In this document: positions 1-9,700 of the stretch, one piece after another | How positions within the stretch are numbered: position 1 is the first letter of the stretch | Layout of the letters: every line of letters begins with the position of its first letter | DNA from: an uncultured Duncaniella sp. | GTDB taxonomy: Bacteria > Bacteroidota > Bacteroidia > Bacteroidales > Muribaculaceae | Length of the DNA stretch: 64,000 nt | NCBI GenBank assembly: GCA_910589485.1 | Contig: CAJUSW010000004.1 | Span: forward strand, 1-64,000 | Direction of reading: 5' to 3' | The notes under the pieces: generated by a model | Told to the model about the DNA's origin: nothing | What the model saw: only the letters and a program-made list of their open reading frames with translations | Database searches by the model: none | Program-made: the position numbers and the translations under genes

Positions 1-34
1 AAAAAAAGATCTCTGGTCCTCTGGTCTAAAAACT

Positions 35-1099
35 CTAATCCCTATACTCTATACTTTCCCCTCTATACTTCTTCATATACCAGAAATAGGCCATTAAACG
101 GCGCCTGACGACATCAATCATCGCACATGAAACATATATGCCGAGGATTAACAAAACCGCCACAACGGAGAACTGGGAAAGCGACAGAGAATTCCACAAC
201 CCGATAACCGTGGGCTTCATCCACCCCACCCACACCTGAGGCGATTTATGGATCAGATACACAGCAAAAGCTCCCGAGGCAAGCATATTCACATGACGCG
301 AACGAAACTTCATGGAGACAAAAATCATGAAAAACGCCACCGACTCCACTATGACAAGCGGTGAATTGTAAGCAAACGCTTTAGGAGCCTCAAACATCGT
401 GGAACTATAGGCCACCCCCATGGCTGTCACCACATACATCACGATGGCCAGCACCATCATCCTCAATCGGTCGGACCACTGCCAGTAATCGATATCGGCA
501 AACACTCCCATCCTCATCCATCGGCCTATCATGTAGATCATCACCAACTGGGACACCGTGTATCCCGTGGGATTGAACTCCAGGCCCATGATCCAGCCAC
601 CCGCCACATTCACCCCCACGACGGCTATAACCACAGCCGGCACCACATACGTCGGCAACTTGTCCATAAGGCCATTTATGGCAGGAGCAAGAATCATCAG
701 AGCGAAATAGGCCGGGACATACCACAGATCGGTACGGGTGATCACCCTCAGGCTGTCGGCCACGCCGGTCCATGAGAACTGCCACGGATACACACAGCAA
801 TATATGAGGTAGATGGCACAGGAATAGAGCATTGCTGTCCCGAGAAACCTCACAGCCCCTGCGAGACGCAATCTTATACCGAAATATCCTGAAATGAGGG
901 TGAAGCAATTCACCCCTATAATGGCAAAGGACTCTACAATCACCCTCCACAGGCCGCGGTCGGTGAGCTGGGAGAAATCGCCCACAGGTCCGGGGAGCCC
1001 TAAGGATGCACCGTCGACATGCACCGTGAGCACCATGAGCATGCTCACTATGCGCAATGCCTCAAGATTGGAACTCCTTGTCAAGCGGGCCTCAGCCAT
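35..1099 (-). CDS. Acyltransferase family 3 membrane protein
   Basis: Predicted integral membrane O-acyltransferase of the acyltransferase-3 family (OatA/NodX/WecH type), which moves acyl groups, often acetyl, onto sugars of surface glycans. The N-terminus carries the family's early Arg (NLEALR) and the His of the first membrane helix (TVHVDG), followed by a second helix ending in ISGYFG. About ten hydrophobic helices follow, and 354 residues is normal for the family. The start is an ATG 15 bases after the stop of the PorT-like gene, so it is probably the last gene of a unit with the LysM and PorT-like genes. The C-terminal tail (KYRGESIEYRD) is encoded by short repeated bases. The acceptor cannot be told from sequence. 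Confidence 0.85.
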   Translation of the reverse strand: MAEARLTRSSNLEALRIVSMLMVLTVHVDGASLGLPGPVGDFSQLTDRGLWRVIVESFAIIGVNCFTLISGYFGIRLRLAGAVRFLGTAMLYSCAIYLIYCCVYPWQFSWTGVADSLRVITRTDLWYVPAYFALMILAPAINGLMDKLPTYVVPAVVIAVVGVNVAGGWIMGLEFNPTGYTVSQLVMIYMIGRWMRMGVFADIDYWQWSDRLRMMVLAIVMYVVTAMGVAYSSTMFEAPKAFAYNSPLVIVESVAFFMIFVSMKFRSRHVNMLASGAFAVYLIHKSPQVWVGWMKPTVIGLWNSLSLSQFSVVAVLLILGIYVSCAMIDVVRRRLMAYFWYMKKYRGESIEYRD

Positions 1100-1114
1100 A
1101 TTGCCGACATTTTA

Positions 1115-1834
1115 TTACAGCACCCTGAAGAAATAGGCGAGCGACACCTCGATCGACGATCCGCGCGAGGCGGCAAAGAAATCACGCTTGGAGTCCTTGA
1201 AGATATTGCCGATGCCGAAATAGTAACGCCCCTCGAGCAACAGCGAGTTGCGACGGTTGATAAAGAACTCAACACCCGCTCCGCCGGCTATACCGTAGTC
1301 AAACTTGTTCTCGACATCCATCTTCATCTGCTCATTGGTGCGCGTACCCTTTGGGAAATCGGGAATGGCATCCAGATTCTTGTAATCGAAATTGGCGGTG
1401 ATCTTGTCGCCGATCATGAATCCGGCCTCGGGGCCGAGATTAAAGAAGCCCTTCACCTTCTTTGACCCGAAATAGATGTGGGTGAGCAGTGGGATCTGTA
1501 TGTAGGTGAGTTTCCTTTCATACTGGAACTGGGGAGCCTCGTCACGGGCAAAGTCCTCCTTCCATCCGCGCTGGGTGATGTTCACCTCGGCTATGAGGCC
1601 GAAGTACTTCTCCTCGGTGTATCGTGCGGTCACACCCATTGTGATGCCCTGTATCATGGACTGGTGCACCTCGGGGGTGAACGACATGCTCGACAATGTG
1701 GCGCCACCGCGCACACCTATCGAGAAATTAGGCGAGTACTCGCGCTGGGCCTTGGCTATGCCGGGCACCATGAGCATGGCCATGACACATATCAGCCACG
1801 TGCCGAGAGAGGATTTGAGACTGATAGCCTTCAT
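1115..1834 (-). CDS. PorT-like outer membrane beta-barrel protein
   Basis: A 239-residue protein with a signal peptide (cleavage near GIAKA-Q, about residue 29) followed by alternating amphipathic strands with many aromatic and Gly residues (NFSIGVRGGATLSS, ITMGVTARY, YYFGIGNIF) and a final strand ending SLAYFFRVL. This is the pattern of the PorT/outer-membrane beta-barrel family common in Bacteroidota; most members have no defined function, and one branch works in type IX secretion. Its start codon overlaps the stop of the LysM gene (TGATG), which implies translational coupling. The context suggests a cell-envelope role. Assignment to PorT in the strict sense is not supported, only the barrel family. 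Confidence 0.75.
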   Translation of the reverse strand: MKAISLKSSLGTWLICVMAMLMVPGIAKAQREYSPNFSIGVRGGATLSSMSFTPEVHQSMIQGITMGVTARYTEEKYFGLIAEVNITQRGWKEDFARDEAPQFQYERKLTYIQIPLLTHIYFGSKKVKGFFNLGPEAGFMIGDKITANFDYKNLDAIPDFPKGTRTNEQMKMDVENKFDYGIAGGAGVEFFINRRNSLLLEGRYYFGIGNIFKDSKRDFFAASRGSSIEVSLAYFFRVL

Positions 1835-3735
1835 CAGATACGTGATTTATCAATTACATTGCCCGGACGGAAATTCACGAAGTAGAGAGCCTCGTTGTAA
1901 GCTCCGGCGCCATCCTTGGGTGTGGTGAAGAAATATCCGTTCTGCACACCGTCGTAGGTACCGTTGCCCCGGGTGAGATATGGGATGATGAACATTCCGG
2001 TATCGAATCCGAGCAGACCCTGGCGCGGGATGGCATTCTCCATTCTTCCGCCATACCATTTCTTGTAACGGTCGTCGATATCGGCTGTGCGCGGAGCCTC
2101 CTCATCGGTATAGAAACGGGAGTAGACGGTGGTGTTGAGATTGTGCATATTCTCGAGTGTCTCGCCACGGAAAGTGGTCCACTCGGGGTATCCGAACATT
2201 CTCACCACAGGTGTCACGGCCTGATCGCGCCACTCGATAATGCCGGGCATTAGCTTGTTGAGATCGGCCTGGCGAGCCGAAGTGGGTATGAAAGTATAGT
2301 TTCCGTCGGAAGGAAGGGCGCGCAGGTCAGCGACATCAAGCCGGCCGTCCACCTCAACCTCCATGTAGGTCTTGCCACGGGCTGAAAGCGACTCCTTGAG
2401 AGTCTCCACGAAATCGGCCTTGTCACCGGCCACGCCCTTGATCGACACGAACACGGGGGTGGAGAATGAAAGCCTCTCCATCAATGCGTCGGCGGCCTTG
2501 CGGTACATCAGGGCGCTGGGCAGGTTGCACTGCATCATGGAGGGATTGGTGAGATAGGAGTCATCTTTCACAAGGAATGTGTTGAACACCTTCACATTGT
2601 TGTTGCGTCCATACTCGGCAAGGATAGCAAGCTGAGAGGCATTGTCGGGTGCTATGATAGCGTCATGACGGCGGAATGTCGAGTCAGTGAGCGCCTCCTT
2701 GATATTCAGCACCGATCCCTCGGTATCGTAGGCTGTCACATGGATGGGAGCGCCATTGTTGCGCAGGCTGTCCACAGCGAGCAGGAAGCCCTTGTAGAAC
2801 TCGGTATATCTCATCGCGCTCTTGGAGGGGTTCTCCTCCTTAAGCATGAACGGAAGCATCACGGCCACCGAAATCTCGCGTTCCTGACCGACGGGAGCAG
2901 TGGTCACAAATTCGTTACCGGTCACGGCTACCATACCCCCCTCGGGAGCACCGATGGTGACAGAATCACGCACCACGGGGATCACAGGAGCAGCATCGGT
3001 AATTGTGACCTTATTATCGGCCTTATCTGTATCATTATTACGGGCCATATCGCCGGCGGTCTCGTCAACCGTTACCGGGATGTTGAGCACCTGCCCTTCA
3101 CGCAACGAGTTCACGCCGGGGTTGGCAGCCTCAAGCTCGGCCACAGAAAGGCCGTGGGATACCGCGATGGAGTAGAAAGTCTCTTTCTTCTTCACCACAT
3201 AGCCTTTAATCTCGGTCTTCTTGGGAGCAGGTTGCGGGAGGCTCGCGGCTGCGGTCTCCTCGATGTGTCCGACAGTCTCCTCAGCTGCTCCGGGCAACTT
3301 TACAGTGATTGTCTGACCGGCCTTTAGTCCATCCTTCAGCACGGGATTCTGGGCAATGACATCATCGGTAGTGACACCGTACTTATGGGCTATGCCAAAT
3401 ATGGTCTCCCCTTTCTGCACATGGTGGGTTATCACCTTACCCGGAGTCTGTGATGCAGCAGAGGCCTGAGCGGTCTCGACCGGGAAGAACAGCTTCATGC
3501 CCGAGCGCAAGCCATCGGCCACAGCAGGATTGTTGCGTATCAGCTCATCCTTGCTTATACCAAGCTTGTAGCAAAGCGAATAGACTGTCTCCTTGGATGT
3601 GACATCATAGTAGTGATATTTCTGCCCCTGCACTGTGGTGACAGGCAGATCCTTGATTGCAGCTTGCAGAGAAAATATGGAGGCTACGCCCATCAGGGCC
3701 GCCATTGTTCCGAATCGTGAGAAATTCATGGACAT
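1834..3735 (-). CDS. LysM repeat protein with periplasmic-binding-like C-terminal domain
   Basis: A 633-residue exported protein. After a signal-like N-terminus (about residues 1-26) there are three LysM repeats at roughly 40-85, 104-150 and 178-222, each with the typical core (ETVYSL, ETIFGIAHKYG, ETFYSIAVSHG, then NP...LREGQ). LysM domains bind the glycan strands of peptidoglycan. From about residue 290 to 600 the sequence (VAVMLPFM, YTEFYKGFLLAVDSL, APDNASQLAIL) looks like a type 1 periplasmic-binding fold (amino-acid ABC receptor type), here without an ABC transporter nearby. It is first in a unit with the PorT-like and acyltransferase genes. Starts at 3735 or 3729 are both possible. A wall-anchored ligand-sensing role is inference. 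Confidence 0.8.
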   Translation of the reverse strand: MSMNFSRFGTMAALMGVASIFSLQAAIKDLPVTTVQGQKYHYYDVTSKETVYSLCYKLGISKDELIRNNPAVADGLRSGMKLFFPVETAQASAASQTPGKVITHHVQKGETIFGIAHKYGVTTDDVIAQNPVLKDGLKAGQTITVKLPGAAEETVGHIEETAAASLPQPAPKKTEIKGYVVKKKETFYSIAVSHGLSVAELEAANPGVNSLREGQVLNIPVTVDETAGDMARNNDTDKADNKVTITDAAPVIPVVRDSVTIGAPEGGMVAVTGNEFVTTAPVGQEREISVAVMLPFMLKEENPSKSAMRYTEFYKGFLLAVDSLRNNGAPIHVTAYDTEGSVLNIKEALTDSTFRRHDAIIAPDNASQLAILAEYGRNNNVKVFNTFLVKDDSYLTNPSMMQCNLPSALMYRKAADALMERLSFSTPVFVSIKGVAGDKADFVETLKESLSARGKTYMEVEVDGRLDVADLRALPSDGNYTFIPTSARQADLNKLMPGIIEWRDQAVTPVVRMFGYPEWTTFRGETLENMHNLNTTVYSRFYTDEEAPRTADIDDRYKKWYGGRMENAIPRQGLLGFDTGMFIIPYLTRGNGTYDGVQNGYFFTTPKDGAGAYNEALYFVNFRPGNVIDKSRI

Positions 3736-3827
3736 AAATGAAAAACTTTACGAAGTCTTGAGCGCGATCCGTCGAGGGGGACGACAATACTGACGTCGGC
3801 CGGCCCCATAGAATCGCTTGTGAATTG

Positions 3828-3835
3828 CAAAGTTA
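3828..3835 (-). promoter_or_regulatory. -7 element for the LysM/PorT/acyltransferase unit
   Basis: On the minus strand this reads TAACTTTG, a match to the Bacteroidota -7 consensus TAnnTTTG. It lies about 93 bases upstream of the LysM gene start. No good -33 TTTG is seen 19-21 bases upstream, so only half of the promoter is supported. Confidence 0.5.
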
Positions 3836-3888
3836 CAAAAAAATCCTCAATCACGCCCTCTTCAATTCCTAATTCTTGCTAATAAAGA

Positions 3889-3918
3889 GCGTGCCGACCC
3901 GCATGAGGATCGGCACGC
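3889..3918 (-). terminator. Hairpin ending the RG-II gene block
   Basis: An inverted repeat with arms 3889-3897 and 3910-3918 (GCGTGCCGA / TCGGCACGC) lies 31 bases beyond the stop of the last RG-II enzyme gene. On the minus strand the stem is followed by a T-rich stretch (TCTTTATT). It separates the RG-II block from the LysM unit promoter. Confidence 0.65.
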
Positions 3919-3948
3919 CGCATTATACATCAATATTCAAGAGGTTGA

Positions 3949-6714
3949 TCAGATATGTCCGGTCAGCCTGTGTTTGCCCGAAGTCATGGTTCGGGGCTTG
4001 GCTTCGCCGGGCACGTACACTTCGGCCGTAGTGTTGGCCGGAATTGTGACGTCGAGTGTGACAACCCCGTCGCCATCCCTGTGCCATTCCACCTCGACAT
4101 CACCGTAGAGCGTAGCTGTGTGCCCCTTGGCCATGGTGAGGTCGCCCACTATCGAGGGGCGTATTATGAAGTGCTTCATTCCGGGACGCTCAGGATCGGC
4201 CTGTATGCCGAGCAGAGAGCGGAAGAGCCACTCGTCAATCTGCCCCATCATGAAGTGATTCCATGACGAGCCCTGGCGGGGATCCCACTGCTCGGTGAGT
4301 GTGGTGGCTCCGAACTTCTGCTGGAAACCATAGCCCGGTGCATCATAGTGGTCGTGCATCTTCCACATGAGCGAGTCCAGACCGTTATCGGCTAAAGCGC
4401 GGAACAGATACCTGTTGCCCACATCGCCGGTGGTGAGGCGGTCGCCATGCTCGCGGATGTCGCCCACAAGATTGGCAAGCACGGCATCGCGCTTGCTGTC
4501 GGGCACCATGCCGAGGAACAGAGGCAGTGCATTGGACGCCTGACTGCCTGTGCCGTAATCGCATGTGGCCTCGTCGAAGTACTTCTTGTTGAAAGCCTTC
4601 TTCACCTCATCGGCACGGGTCGTGTAGAGTTTCGCATCTGCATCGTTACCTATCAGAGCCGCAGCCTTGGCGAGATAGAGCAGATCCATGTAGTAGTGGG
4701 CCGAAGCTACAAGTCCAACAGGGGTATTGCGGGAGAAGCCGGCACGGAAATCGCCGTAATCGTACCAGTCGCCGAGGCCGAAATCAATGAGATTGCCGTC
4801 GGCGCGGGTACCCAGGTATTCAACGTAAGCCTTCATCTGGGGGTAGTAGTCACGTATGAGACTGTCATCGCCATACGAGTCATAGTACATCCAGGGAGAA
4901 ACGAGCAGAGTGGCGCCCCATTCGGGAGACTCGGCAAACGGTTCCATACCGGGACCCTCGAACACTATGTACTGCGGAGCCGTAGTGGGCACCATACCGT
5001 CGGCACGTTGCGAGTCAGAGATATCGCGCATCACCTTGGGCATATAGGTGGCTATGTCATAGTTATAGAAGAGGCTCGGGCCATTGAGATGCACCTGTTC
5101 AAGCCATCCCAGTTTCTCGCGGTGGGGACAATCGGTGAACACCGACTGCATGTTGCTTCGCTCGGCATTGCGGATCAGGGTGTGGGCGGCGGTCAGCACC
5201 GGGCTGGAACATTCAAACGCACTGATCTCGGGGGCCGAATTGTAGATGAAACATGACTTGATATCCTCGACAACCGGCAATCCCTGTGGATTAGGCTCAC
5301 CGGCGAGCACCGCTCCCTCGAGCTGGATGTAACGGAAACCGTAGTAGGAGAAACGCGGATGCCAGGTCTCGGGACCATCCCCCTTGAGGGTATAGGTGTA
5401 GATGTGCTGGCGTCCGGTCTGCTTCTGATTGGCCGCATTCTCGGGAGTGATACCCTCGGCCACAAGCATTGTGATCTTCTGTCCGGCTTTGCCCTGCACA
5501 GTGATCTGCGGGAATCCGGCAAGGTTCTGGCCCATATCGAGCAGTATGGCCGACGGATCCACCTTGCGTTTCGTGGACACGGAGGCCTTCTCCACCTCTT
5601 CGGGGGTGAGCTTATGGGTGCTCTTCACACCGAAATGCTCCATGATCTTGACCGGAGGAGCCATCTGGGGTGTGAGCTGACCCTTGGGCGCACGCTGTAC
5701 CACGGCATTGTGCCAATCACTGTCGTTGAACCCGGGGGTGTCCCATCCTTTCTGCTCCAGGCGGGCATCGTAATCCTCACCGCCATACATGGAATGGAAT
5801 GTGATGGGGCTGAGTGAGTATTTCCAAGAGCCGTTGGTCGCCACCACCTCGGTTGAGCCGTCGGTGAAGCGCACAAGCATCTTCAGCCACAGGGTCTCGG
5901 GACCGAAACCGATCTGAAGTTTGCTATAGCGGTCCCCCTTGACCACATTGTAGAAACCGTTGCCGAGCAGAACGCCAATGACATTCTCACCACGACGCAA
6001 CATATCGGTGACATCGTAGGTGTTATAGTACACCGTGTGGTCATAGTCGCTCCACAGGGGGGTAAACTCACCGTCGCCTACCTTATGGCCGTTGATGGAA
6101 AGTTCATAATGACCGAGACCGCACACATACACAGTGGCATCAGCCACCTTGCGGGGCACCTCGAAATCCTTGCGCAGAAGGATGCTCCTGTAGGCCAGGG
6201 AATCCACCTTGGCCCATTTCTCCTTCACCTCGGGTTTCTTCCACTCCACGTAGCTGTAGTTACGTCCGGCCGGCAATGCCGCCTTGTCGTAATCCACCGC
6301 TCCTATCCAGTCGCCTTTCAGGAATGTGGCGTCGGGGGCTACGCGAAACTCAGCCGGGGTGCTCCATGATGACACCTTTCCGGCCTGATCCCACACTCTC
6401 ACACGCCAGAAATAGCGGGTGAGCGGGCTGAGCGAAGGTCCGGCATAAGCCACGAGCTGGCTGGCTGAGGATGTTACCTTGCCGGAATCCCACACCATGC
6501 CACGACGCTTTCCGTCGCGGGTGAACACCTCGACCTGATAGGCCGACTGGAGCGTACCGTCGGCCCCCCTCATCTGCCAGCCAAACCTCGGGGTCGAGGT
6601 AGGCACGGCAAGAGGATCGGCTGTCATCTCGCATGTGAGTCGTGTGATCTCAAGAGCTTGGGACGACACGAAGGCACACAGGAAACACAGATATAACAAG
6701 ATTCTTCTTTTCAT
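3949..6714 (-). CDS. GH78 alpha-L-rhamnosidase
   Basis: Predicted inverting alpha-L-rhamnosidase of family GH78, about 921 residues with a signal peptide ending near residue 21. Domain order fits large GH78 enzymes: Ig-like N-terminal domain (25-125), rhamnosidase N-terminal beta domain (about 175-340), concanavalin-like domain (about 380-480), six-hairpin catalytic barrel (about 490-850) and a C-terminal beta domain. The catalytic motif DCPHREKLGW is at about residues 529-538, and the second Glu motif TTLTEQW with GSSWNH lies near residue 820. I prefer the ATG at 6714 over the GTG at 6717, because it overlaps the stop of the preceding gene (TGATG). It is the last gene of the second RG-II unit; position and family resemble B. 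thetaiotaomicron BT1019. Which rhamnose it removes is unknown. Confidence 0.9.
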   Translation of the reverse strand: MKRRILLYLCFLCAFVSSQALEITRLTCEMTADPLAVPTSTPRFGWQMRGADGTLQSAYQVEVFTRDGKRRGMVWDSGKVTSSASQLVAYAGPSLSPLTRYFWRVRVWDQAGKVSSWSTPAEFRVAPDATFLKGDWIGAVDYDKAALPAGRNYSYVEWKKPEVKEKWAKVDSLAYRSILLRKDFEVPRKVADATVYVCGLGHYELSINGHKVGDGEFTPLWSDYDHTVYYNTYDVTDMLRRGENVIGVLLGNGFYNVVKGDRYSKLQIGFGPETLWLKMLVRFTDGSTEVVATNGSWKYSLSPITFHSMYGGEDYDARLEQKGWDTPGFNDSDWHNAVVQRAPKGQLTPQMAPPVKIMEHFGVKSTHKLTPEEVEKASVSTKRKVDPSAILLDMGQNLAGFPQITVQGKAGQKITMLVAEGITPENAANQKQTGRQHIYTYTLKGDGPETWHPRFSYYGFRYIQLEGAVLAGEPNPQGLPVVEDIKSCFIYNSAPEISAFECSSPVLTAAHTLIRNAERSNMQSVFTDCPHREKLGWLEQVHLNGPSLFYNYDIATYMPKVMRDISDSQRADGMVPTTAPQYIVFEGPGMEPFAESPEWGATLLVSPWMYYDSYGDDSLIRDYYPQMKAYVEYLGTRADGNLIDFGLGDWYDYGDFRAGFSRNTPVGLVASAHYYMDLLYLAKAAALIGNDADAKLYTTRADEVKKAFNKKYFDEATCDYGTGSQASNALPLFLGMVPDSKRDAVLANLVGDIREHGDRLTTGDVGNRYLFRALADNGLDSLMWKMHDHYDAPGYGFQQKFGATTLTEQWDPRQGSSWNHFMMGQIDEWLFRSLLGIQADPERPGMKHFIIRPSIVGDLTMAKGHTATLYGDVEVEWHRDGDGVVTLDVTIPANTTAEVYVPGEAKPRTMTSGKHRLTGHI

Positions 6715-9700
6715 CACAACACGTCTTTACAGATTATGCGGCCAAGTTCGGGGGCGTTACCAACGACCTTTCCGTCGACCATCACACTAAGGCCTTTACC
6801 CTTGTGGTAGCGAGATCCGTCCTTGTCCCATATAATGGTCACATTGTGGCCGTGATAAGGCACATTGTCAAGGCAGAACCAATCCCATGTGCCGGCGGGC
6901 ACCAGAGGATTCACCTCAAGGTTGTTATCGTTGCGCGGACGCAGACCACACAAGCCGGTAATCACCATGTCATTGAACGTGGAGTGATTGTAGTAGCGGC
7001 TACGCTCCTGATCACCCTTGAGCCAATAGCCGGTCAGCTCATCGAGATACTCGCCGATGTAGGGACGGCCACGATGATGCTGTGACTCCACATAGCGCTT
7101 CATCTGAGCGAAATAGGTGCTGTCGTTGACCACGGGATTCTCCTCGGTGTTGAGATAGTTGGCAAGCGCTGTAAGGGTCTGGGAAGTGGCGAAGGGCCAG
7201 ATGGCTCCGTCCCACTCACACTGGCCCACGCCATGAGAGCGGAACTCGGGGTGACGGCGCTCGGCTGTGGTGAGTCCGTAAGGAGCCGAGAAACCTTTCT
7301 CGTCATTGAGCTGGAGCCAAGCCTCATCGTACACGCCCTTATCGGGGAGATTGAAGTACCAGGGAATGTAGCCGATGGCCTCGCGAGCCTGGGCGCACGT
7401 GTCGCCACGCACTGTCTCAAAGAATGAATGATCCTTGTTCCACAGGCGCGACTGGATGAGATTCTTTATCTCCTCGGCTTTCTTCTCGTAGAGCTGCTGA
7501 TCATCCTTTTTGCCGAGCTTCTCAGCTATAGCTGCAAGGGCCTTGGCATTGCCATACATATAGGAGTTAATGGTGGGACGGGCATACTTTTTACGGCGTC
7601 CACCGCTTATGCTCTCCTCCATGCCGTCCTGCACATCACCCTGCCAGTAGAGGCCGTTGGGGAGACGGTGGCTCTCCTCCCAGCGGGCATACTCGGCCTT
7701 GAGATCGGGATACATCTTGGCGAGCGCGTCAAGATCGCCGTCGACAAGGTAACGGCCATACACTGCATCAGGATTCCAAGAGCTGAACTTCATCATCTTC
7801 TCCATGGGCTTGCCGTCGTTGCCATGATACCATGTGTTGATGATACCGTCGAGATACTTGGGATCGCGCAACCAGCGGCTTTCATAGATGTGATGGCCGA
7901 TAGCACAGGCTATCAGATTATACTTGTCGGCATAGGAACGGTTAACCAAAAACTCGGTCATGCCATATCCAACAGGAGTTTCCTTGATATGCTTACGCAG
8001 ATTCCACCAACGGTAATAGTACATCTGCTCCATATCCTCGTCGGGACACTCAAACAGGGGTATATTCTCCTTCATCCAAGCCGAGGACTCGGAATTGGGA
8101 ATGGCTTGGACGATATTCTCATCCTCCATGCCATTGAAGTAATCCACATGGTGGGCGTAATCGTCATACTTGAGCACGGCCGATGTAGCATCGGCATCAC
8201 GGGACGAAGACTTGAAATTAGCGATACGGTACACAGCCAGCGGATCCACATCGTTGGCACGGGGCATGTCATTGGTCTGGTCAGCCTCGGTGTCTACATT
8301 GGGGAAATTGGAGTGAGGTCCGGTGCGGAACACAACGCGCTCGATGGACTTGACAGGAGCGAAAAGCATGCGGGTAGCTTTCTTCTCACCGTTCACATAT
8401 ACAGTGGAGTTGCGGTTGTCGACCGACACGTCAACCTTCACATGATAAGGCTTGCCCGGCTCGTAATTAAGTATCTTACCGTAACGTGCCCCACCCTTGG
8501 AACGGAATTCGCCCGAAGGGGTGAGATCAAGACGGGCACAGGCGGTACCTTCGTCATCGACAAACTCGATGAGCAGGTCGCCATGATCGTTCTGCTCGGC
8601 CATGAGGTCAAACTCCACAGTCAGCTCGCGTGTAGGGGGAATCTTGCGCTCAACCTTGGAGACATCATAGGGATCCTTGTCCGAAAGGGTGAGCCAGGTG
8701 TTGGCATCCTTCTTTTCAAGCGAAACCGGAGCCCACACGGGGGAATATATATTCCACATGGTGAGATCGGCAAGGGCGGGATAGTCGGCAAAATTCTCAT
8801 TGGCATGAGCCGAAGCCACAGTCTCGACAGGCACCGGGATACGTGCTACCCACATATCCTCCTTGCCCACACTGTAGGTCACCCACAGGTCGCCGTCGGC
8901 CGGCGTACCATTGCCCTCCTGGATACCGCGCACATACTGCGGGCCGAATGATTTGTACTGGCCGGCATAGCGCATGGGAGGAACCTCGCCGTGAACAAGG
9001 TTGAGCGTGTTGTAATCCAGGCCGTCGGAGCTGAGCGAGATGGCGAGCGGCCAACGGAATTCCGAGGGATTATATACGGTAGCATAAGTGCCGTCAGAGA
9101 GCTTTTGGCCCCATATCTTGGCATTGCTGTTGACAAATCCCTTGGCCCTCAACACAGGCTCATGCCAGGTGTTGCCGCCATCCTTGCTCACCGAAGTGAG
9201 TGCATGTTTCCACAGTCCGGCAATGTCGCCGTTGGGGAGAGTGTACCAGCAGAATGCCTTGTAGGGATTCTTGAGAGGGATGATGGGATCCTGACGGTCA
9301 GCCTCCTCCACCCACTGCATACGGTAGAGAGGATTGTCGATTATCTCCTTGCATGCCTCACGGAAACCCTTGTCCTTGCTCTTGGTATAGAATGGATACT
9401 GGGTGTTCTTCTCGTTGAAATCATGGTTGTAATAGATGAAATATATCGGGCCGAACGAGCCGTCGGGATATATCTCACGTACCACACGGCCAATTCCGTT
9501 GCCGTCGTTGGGATCATCCTTATGATGGAGCGCTATACCATAATTGCCTATCGCGAGCAGACGGCCCGACTTGGACACATAGAAACCCACACGCTGGTGC
9601 ATAACGGCATCCATATTCTTGGCCACGATGTCCGATCCCTCCTTGGTGAAGCCGTCAGGAACGGGATAGACGGGGAACAGCACCTCGGGAGCCGACCATG

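Noticed and set aside
1..90. Short repeats (CTCTGGTC twice, CTCTATACTT twice) at the end of the acyltransferase gene
   Set aside because: Only two copies each and partly within the coding tail; too short to support a phase-variation or recombination site.
7428..8951. Long open frame (507 codons) on the plus strand
   Set aside because: It lies fully opposite the GH143-GH142 gene; its sequence is His/Ile/Leu-rich with no domain, as expected for the antisense frame of a biased coding sequence.
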